Both the position numbers and the translations under genes were made by a program. A stretch of 64,000 nt of DNA. It comes from Paramyrothecium sp. XJ0827. Its lineage: Eukaryota; Ascomycota; Sordariomycetes; Hypocreales; Stachybotryaceae. This document shows positions 58,330-64,000 of the stretch, piece after piece. Every line of letters begins with the position of its first letter. The stretch's first letter is position 1. The notes under the pieces were generated by a model. That model was given only the letters and a program-made list of their open reading frames with translations. It was not told where the DNA came from and did not search any database. The stretch is taken from positions 4,030,001 to 4,094,000 of the forward strand of contig JAJFPB010000003.1 in assembly GCA_020881915.1 (NCBI GenBank), read 5' to 3'.

Positions 58330-59328
58330 ATGGCAGCAAACAAGACCATTGTCGTCCTTGGTGCAACAGGCAACCAAGGCTCATCAGTTGTCCGCGTCTT
58401 CCTCTCACGGCCCGGCTGGCACGTCCGCTGCGTCACTCGCAACACCTCATCGGATAAGGCCAAGGCCCTGGTCTCGCAAGGCGCTGAGGTCGTCCAAGGC
58501 GAGCTCTCGGACCTCGAGTCCTTGGTCCGCGCATTCGAGGGCGCTCATGCCGTCTTTGCTCTAACCGACTTCTGGGGGCCGTACGTTTCCTTGATGGGTA
58601 GCGGGTTGGACAAGAACACGGCTCGCCAGCCGGCCTTCGACACCGAGGTACAGCACGCCAAGAACGCAGCCATTGCCGCGTCCCGCACCCCGACTCTTGA
58701 GCGCTTCGTCTACTCGGCCCTGGGACCCATGTCGGCCGCGTCCGGCGGCAAGTTCCCCCATAGCCTGCACTGGGAGGCCAAGGCCGCCGCCGTGGAGTGG
58801 CTCGAGCGCGAGCAGCCGGAGCTGGCGCAGAAGACGTCGTACGTCTACCCGGGCGCCTACGCCACCAACGCCTTCCTCTACCCGCAGCGCAACGAGGAGA
58901 CGGGCGAGTACGTGCTGCTCCTCCCCGGCTCGCCGGGCATGCACTTCCCCGTCATCGACGAGTGCGGCGACACCATGGGCCTCTGCGTGCGCGCCCTGGT
59001 CGAGGACGAGGCGCCGCGCACCAGGCTGTTCGCCTACGACACCGACATGACCATTCGCGAGGCCCTGGACACGTGGAAGAGGGTGACGGGCAAGGAGGCC
59101 CGCTTGGAGCCGGTGACCATGGAGGAAATGCACGAGCGCACACGACTCCCGTACGAGGTCCTGGACGGCGCTGGTTTCTTGAACGAGTATCACTTCATGG
59201 CCGGCGTCGAGGGCTTCATCGAGCCGCATCAGCTGAAGAACAAGCTCGAGACGCCCAGCTACGAGGATTTCCTGCGAACCCGCAGCAGCGAACAGCTTCT
59301 CGAGAGCCGTTTCCTAAGCTTCGATTGA
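58330..59328 (+). CDS. NmrA-like NAD(P)-binding protein
   Basis: Single exon, 332 aa, atypical short-chain dehydrogenase/reductase of the NmrA/HSCARG type. These proteins sense the NAD(P) state and bind regulators rather than catalyse. The Rossmann loop is IVVLGATGNQGSSVV with Gly11, Gly14 and Gly17. Further on are VRCVTRNTSSDKA (adenine-ribose/phosphate site), VFALTDFWGP, the conserved LERFVYSALGPMS, and HWEAKAAAVEWL. YPGAYATNAF, PVIDECGDTMG and FIEPHQLKNKLETPSYEDF complete the family C-terminal half. The usual YxxxK catalytic pair is replaced by an HW.AK arrangement, as in NmrA proteins. GC content in third positions is higher than in flanking DNA, and there are no introns. A bZIP factor gene is divergently adjacent, which makes a partner relation possible but unproven. 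Confidence 0.88.
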   Translation: MAANKTIVVLGATGNQGSSVVRVFLSRPGWHVRCVTRNTSSDKAKALVSQGAEVVQGELSDLESLVRAFEGAHAVFALTDFWGPYVSLMGSGLDKNTARQPAFDTEVQHAKNAAIAASRTPTLERFVYSALGPMSAASGGKFPHSLHWEAKAAAVEWLEREQPELAQKTSYVYPGAYATNAFLYPQRNEETGEYVLLLPGSPGMHFPVIDECGDTMGLCVRALVEDEAPRTRLFAYDTDMTIREALDTWKRVTGKEARLEPVTMEEMHERTRLPYEVLDGAGFLNEYHFMAGVEGFIEPHQLKNKLETPSYEDFLRTRSSEQLLESRFLSFD

Positions 59329-59381
59329 ATGCCATCTAGATAATTAATACAAAAAGTCTATATTTTTCTATTCGTACAAGC

Positions 59382-60619
59382 CTACTCAGGTTTCGTCAGT
59401 GAAGTGCCCAAGACCGTGTTCATCCACGAGCCAATCTCGGCCGCGTTGGCGTCTGCCAAACCAGCAGCGCTCAAGTAGGCAGCCCAGTCGTCGATATCGT
59501 ACAGTGTTTTCTTCAAGAAAACAGAGGAGTCTAGTACACCCGCGGATCCGCTGCCTCCGAATTCAAATTTGTCGAGGATGCCGTGTCTCGCTTCCAAATG
59601 TAATTTGGCCTTGTCCTAGTCAGTAATCGCCAACATTCTCTGCGCTTTCATCATGAACTCACCTTGAATGGTAGTTCAGGTCGCTCTCGAGGGTCCGCCT
59701 CAGAAGGATGCGTGGAGAAGCTGAAGTGAGGTGTCTGTCCCCAGAGCCAACCCCGGGATTGTAACTCCTCGTAACCGTCGCGTACTTTTTGAACAGCGAG
59801 AGCATCTGCGTCAAAAGACTCCTTGACATCAGGGTTCCCGTACATGGTCTCAAACTCATCCAGAACGGCTCCCCCAAAGTCGGCATTGTCAATGTCAACG
59901 TTGCGCACCGGACTCCGCACGCTCTCCACGCCCCGGGCTTTGATGAAGGGTTCTGCGGGTGAGCGCAGCAGTCCGGATATGCTGGTTAAGTTGGGACTCC
60001 TCAGGAGGCAGGTTCCGTGATGGAGCGACCGAAGCCGCGTCAGTTTGTACGCGGACCCCGAAATCTTGAACGTCCCCGAGCTGGTTCCCGACGGGACGTC
60101 GATGACAATGTCGTGGCGCTCATTGACGCGTGCGTTATCGCGTCCGAGGGACTTGAGCGCACGCACTACCATCTCGGCATGCTTGTCACGATCAAAAGCT
60201 GCGGGTGGACAGATGACGCTGAAGTTGACGTTGCCCAGGTCATGGAAGACAGTTCCGCCGCCTGAGCGCCGGCGGACCAGCTGTACAGGAGCATCGGACC
60301 AGCCCAGTGCCTCGGGATTGTCCCTGATCTGTGCCAGACGCGACAGATTGACCTCAAGCCACGGGTTTTGGTTCCTCCCAAATACAACGCATGGCGAGTT
60401 GGTGTAGAGCAGAAGGATAGTCGAGTCCGGCGGTGTCGTCTGAAGCAGATGGTGCTCGACGGACAAGTTCAAGAACGGGTCCCGGGACTTGGAAATGTAG
60501 ACCTGCGTCTTGTTTGATGGGTCTGAAGCTGCCTCGGAGGAGAAGAGTCGTTGACAAGGGCGTCTACATTGTTGGCCGGTGAGCCTGAAGGACCGGATGA
60601 AGTGATGAGATGCCCTCAT
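59382..60619 (-). CDS. Mitochondrial lipoate-protein ligase (LplA/Aim22 family)
   Basis: Attaches or transfers lipoyl groups to 2-oxoacid dehydrogenases and the glycine cleavage H protein. Exons (minus) are 60619-59663 and 59609-59382, giving 394 aa. The acceptor is either GACAAG (59610) or, 6 nt upstream, CTAG; both keep the frame, and I prefer the former because the branch-like CTGAC lies too close to the other. The N-terminus is Arg/Ser-rich without acids (MRASHHFIRSFRL...QRLFSS), a mitochondrial presequence. The lipoate/biotin ligase core has CVVFGRNQNPWLEVN, RRRSGGGTVFHDLGNVNFS (116-134) and the substrate-binding lysine segment FKISGSAYK (184-192). GTCLLRSPNL then follows. The accessory C-terminal domain (ELPFK/AKLHLEARHGILDK) is present, as in bacterial LplA. 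The length fits fungal Aim22-type proteins. Confidence 0.92.
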
Positions 60620-61739
60620 AGAGACGGCTGACTCGGGGCGTTAATGGACCGATTCGGCGTACAGAAGTACCCATGTGCTAGGCCAGAACTTCAATTGTGT
60701 TGGGCCTGAGCCATGGAAATAGGATGTGCCAAAAGCGGTGGGTTGAGATGGTGGTTGAGGTGCAATTCCAAAGCAGACACAATTTGACAGCAATTCAGCC
60801 TCAGGAATTATGAGAGTTGAGGTGCCTCAATTTCTGTTGGACGCCTGGATTACCGGTACCTTAGCTTAAACAATGCTGTAAACCTAGCGACGCCAGGACT
60901 GTAATTTACTGGGCGCCAACCCCTGTATCTCTTCCTTCGATCGAGGGGCTACAGGGGCTGACGGCTGCTGCCCCTCCCCCATGCCGTGCTGTGCTGAGCT
61001 GAGCTCAAATGCCACCACCGAGACCGGCAGATTTTAACTGAGGTGACCATGGCTTTCTGTTTCCGAGTCACCGTGAATCTCTACCTTCGACATCGCATCA
61101 ACATACTTTGGTATCGTGTACCTGAATGGTGAAAGATCCTGCCACAAGATGTTGCAGTACTCCCAGTGACAGGTAGCTGAGGACGTCAGGAATGCCTTGT
61201 GCCTGGCTGGGCGAAAGTAGTTTGAAAGCAAGTCTTGTCCGTCATAAGCTGTCCTTCACAAGTTGTCCTCCGTAAGAATACATCTAGTGTAACCACCAAA
61301 GCAGGCATTGTTCTCAACACGCGAGAGTAACTTACACGAAGAGCTGTCAATTTCATATGACTACCATTTAAGATATTTACGGATTTTTCCCCGGAACCAA
61401 TTGGTATAATATACGCCAAAAGCAATACACGACGTAAACCCATGAATGCCTCGCCAAATACCTGCTCCCCCTCCCTCTTGCTTCCCATTTGACGCCGTGT
61501 GGTTGCAATCACCCTCCCACCCCGTTCAATTCCAGGACCAAGTTCCGAGACGCTCTGCTTCCAGGGGTGCAAGCCACCACACCCCTCCGACCAAGCACAG
61601 GCCGTGGTATCATTTTTGTTTTTGGCTTCACATGACTCCTCACCATTGCCCACCCAGAAACAGAAGAGAAAAAAGTGATACAGAAAACACGAAGGAACAA
61701 GACGATAACTCTCAGTCTGTCCAATCAGAGGCTACGAGA
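60620..61739. other. Intergenic, no gene seen
   Basis: Lipoate ligase promoter on the left and 3' flank of the Zn2Cys6 gene on the right. A CCGGTACCTTAGCTTAA element near 60853-60868 resembles the GTACC/CTTA elements noted elsewhere. No gene supported. Confidence 0.4.
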
Positions 61740-64000
61740 TCATCCAAAGACAATGGTGACACCCATGTCCTCGCTCACCCTCCTCCACAGGTCACCGCCG
61801 ACATTGGACAAGACAGCCAGGTTGTGGCCCGCAAAGTCCTGTTGCGTCCGCTCCTCCTCGTCGGCTCGCCGCCACACCTCTTGCACGATGCACCAAGCCC
61901 GCTCGATGTTGGTCATGCCCTGGCGGCGGTCGATGGCCACGAAGGTCTGGCGCGCGAGGTCACGATCGCCAAGGTCTATAGCCTCGCACGCAGCGACGAA
62001 GAGCGGCCATAGCAGCGCGCCCATCGGCCCGTCATTGTTGACGGTGCCGACGCAGTGGGTGAGGCTCGCATGGGCGTGGTGCTGCACCAGGCTATGGTTG
62101 CGCGGGTGGTTGAAGATGGTACGGTACAAATAGACGAGCGCCGAGTGGCGGTAGGCGAGGGCGTTGTTGATGATGCTCTGCAGCCGACCCCGCTCGAAGA
62201 CCTTGTCTGGCGTCGCATCTGTATCCTCGCTGAGTTTAGCCTCTGGCGGAAGAATTGGTTTCCACGAATTCAGGGCCGATTCGGTGGCGCTGGCCGTCGT
62301 CTCGAACTCGGTTCTCAAAACGGCAACCTTCGAGAGCTCCCCCCGGGATACGGCCTTGTCAATCTCTCCCTTAAGTCCCCGGAGGTTGGACATGCGGTGA
62401 ATGATGGGCCACAGCGACGTCGCCATACCAAGGAGGGCGTCAACGCTTCCGAGCGGCGAAATGGTGCCCCGGGAGTCCAGGGGAGGGAACGGCGCCAGGC
62501 ATCCATGGCCGGGTGCCGTCGACAGGGGCGCCGTGCCGAACGAGAGGGCGGCAATCACATCGTAGAAGCGGAACGCCTGTTTCCGTGGTTAATAACAGCC
62601 CTTGACTACTGCAGTATGTCAGAAACACTCACCCGCTCCAGAAATACCCCGGTCCTGTCGGTTGGCGTCTGACCGTTGCTCATGATGGTCATGGCGCCCT
62701 TGAGGTGGCCGTCCACGATGTTGGATCGGGCCTTCTGGACCAGCTACCAATTGGTGTTAACAGGGCATCTGCAGGACATTACCCGGCAGGCAGGGATTAC
62801 TCACCACTTCGTAGTAGACCAATAGCATGATCGCTGCCAAGAGCTCGTTCTTGTTGACATCGCAGCCCTGCTGAATCAGGCGCGCCAGACCCTGGATGGC
62901 CTGGTTGTGGAAATATACGCTCTTCTCGCCATTCTGCACGCCACGGAACTCGAGATGCGCGCTAGCCAAAGCGTATATCGCATCCATGACGGCAGGACTG
63001 CTGTGGGAAAGTGGGAGGACGAGTTGCTGGAAAGGATTTCCGCCGTCCTCGCGGAAGACGATGAGATGCGAAAGGACGTTGCAGAAGTGGTCGACAAGAG
63101 CGCGGCGGTTTGTGCGTTCCGAGAACTCTGCGAAAGCAGGCGCGCAGAACTCGAGGCGCGGGGTTGCAACGGTAACAGGCGCAATGAGGGCGAGCGATGG
63201 GTTTCGGGAGGAGTGGGAGGAGAGGGAGGATACGATGGAGTCGCGTCGCGTGATCTCCTCCACGTCGTCGTCGTTGGCAACTGGGTCATTCAACGTCGCA
63301 AAGTCGAAGACGCCGGAATCAACTGGCGAGATGACGGCCATGTCGGCGGCTGAGCCCCAGGAAATGGAGTCCCCGATGTGCATGTCCATGCTCTTGGCCG
63401 ATAACGGCGGCATCTGACTACCGTAGACTTCATCGTCGGCGAACTCGACATGTTCAAAGGATTCGGAGCTGCCGCACCTCTCGCGCTTGAGGCCGAGCCG
63501 GGAGGAGCCCAGGGGTAAGTCGGTCGTCAGTGGGCTCAGCGGAGCATCATCAGCGTCGAAGGCGAGGGCGGAACTGGAGTCGCGCTTGCGGCGTTGGCGT
63601 GGGCGGATCGGCTCGTAGACGCAGTCTTGGCCGCGCTCTTGGCAGCGGGCGCAATGAGGGCGGATCTCGTCGCATTTCTTCTTCTGTAGAGAGGTATGAG
63701 AATCGTGTAAAGAGAGAACGATCGGGGGAAGAGGGAGCTCGCGGCGTTACCTTTTCCTTGCTGCAAAGCTGGTTGTTAGCAAAGCACGCGCAAAAGACGG
63801 TTCCGGGAAGGAACTCAGGAGGACTCACCAGTAGTTGCAGCCTGTTCGTAGTGAAAAAAACAAAATGCAATGGTCAGCTCAATTACTTTCTTCTTCACAC
63901 GAGAGGGAGGTGTGCCCCGTTTCTGAGACAGATTGAGACAGAAGCAGCGGCGGGCAGTTCTGGTGAGAGTCGGGGGGCTTGTGTACCTGCTCGGGAGCGC
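61740..64000 (-). CDS. Zn(II)2Cys6 transcription factor, 5' end beyond window
   Basis: Partial gene: only the last 14 nt of an upstream exon (64000-63987) lie in the window. Further exons (minus) are 63841-63829 (13 nt), 63760-63751 (10 nt), 63683-62805, 62743-62633 and 62576-61740. All introns are GT-AG (145, 68, 67, 61 and 56 nt). Joined, they give RSRAGCNYCKEKKKKC, then [21 protein letters not shown], a perfect C-x2-C-x6-C-x6-C-x2-C-x6-C cluster; each micro-exon is needed to get this spacing. A Ser-rich linker leads to a fungal-specific regulatory domain ([72 protein letters not shown]). The C-terminus ends [15 protein letters not shown]. The overall form is like Upc2/acriflavine-type regulators with a GCNYC cluster; targets are unknown. 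Confidence 0.88.
63751..63841 (-). other. Pair of micro-exons (13 and 10 nt) of the Zn2Cys6 gene
   Basis: The exon 63841-63829 carries GC TGC AAC TAC TG and the exon 63760-63751 carries C AAG GAA AAG. With the flanking exons they complete GCNYCKEKKKKC. Donor sites are GTGAGT and GTAACG; acceptors are ACAG and GCAG. Skipping either changes frame (13 or 10 nt). Confidence 0.75.

Noticed and set aside
56570..59328. Possible secondary-metabolite cluster around bZIP and NmrA-like genes
   Set aside because: No polyketide synthase, peptide synthetase, terpene cyclase, P450 or transporter gene is nearby; neighbours are housekeeping.
1..64000. CRISPR arrays, bacterial operons, riboswitches, phage or integrative elements
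   Set aside because: No spaced direct repeats, Shine-Dalgarno-led operons or integrase genes; the gene structure is fungal throughout.

Overview
The window is nuclear DNA of a filamentous ascomycete, most likely a Sordariomycete. Genes carry short GT-AG introns (mostly 48-145 nt, often with a CTNAC-type branch site). The families present are typical of moulds: Zn(II)2Cys6 factors, a bZIP with a DUF3425-type C-terminus, NmrA, Pal1, an Rlm1-type MADS-box factor, and an ascomycete-type Cft1 and TAF1. There are no bacterial features. I support 19 protein-coding genes, one intron-containing tRNA-Leu(CAG) and one doubtful small ORF. Exon coordinates below were worked out by hand from reading frame and splice signals.

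Layout. 0-2.9 kb: no gene. 2.9-13.4 kb: a GT64 glycosyltransferase (+), an Osm1-type fumarate reductase fused to cytochrome b5 (-), a short fasciclin-domain secreted protein (+) and an Rlm1/RlmA-type MADS factor (-). 13.4-20.2 kb: a 6.8-kb gene-free tract upstream of the MADS gene. It holds a pyrimidine-rich leader, a CTG microsatellite and two abutting perfect Rlm1/MEF2 boxes. 20.2-27.8 kb: TAF1 (-) and a Gly-rich secreted/membrane protein (-). 28-30.9 kb: mostly empty, with one doubtful small ORF.

30.9-44.1 kb is the dense housekeeping block: a Zn2Cys6 factor (+), an ANCHR/ZFYVE19-like protein with VPS4-binding motifs (+), an LMBD1-type membrane protein (-), CFT1/CPSF160 (+) and Pal1 (-). 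46-54 kb: Usb1 (+), Cks1 (+), Ero1 (+) and tRNA-Leu (-). 55-64 kb: a ThuA-like protein (-), a bZIP-DUF3425 factor (-) divergent from an NmrA-like protein (+), lipoate-protein ligase (-) and a second Zn2Cys6 factor (-) whose 5' end runs off the right edge.

The genes do not form one pathway. Themes are transcription and RNA 3'-end/U6 processing (TAF1, CFT1, USB1), cell wall and morphogenesis (RlmA, Pal1), ER oxidative folding (ERO1, possibly helped by the fumarate reductase, which in yeast re-oxidises FAD/Ero1 anaerobically), and cell-cycle/abscission control (CKS1, ANCHR-like). The points most worth following are the tandem Rlm1 box in the gene-free tract, the TAF1 terminal intron that splits a zinc knuckle and contains coding-like sequence, the two micro-exons (13 and 10 nt) over a zinc cluster, the repeated MIM1 motifs, and the RDEL C-terminus of Ero1.
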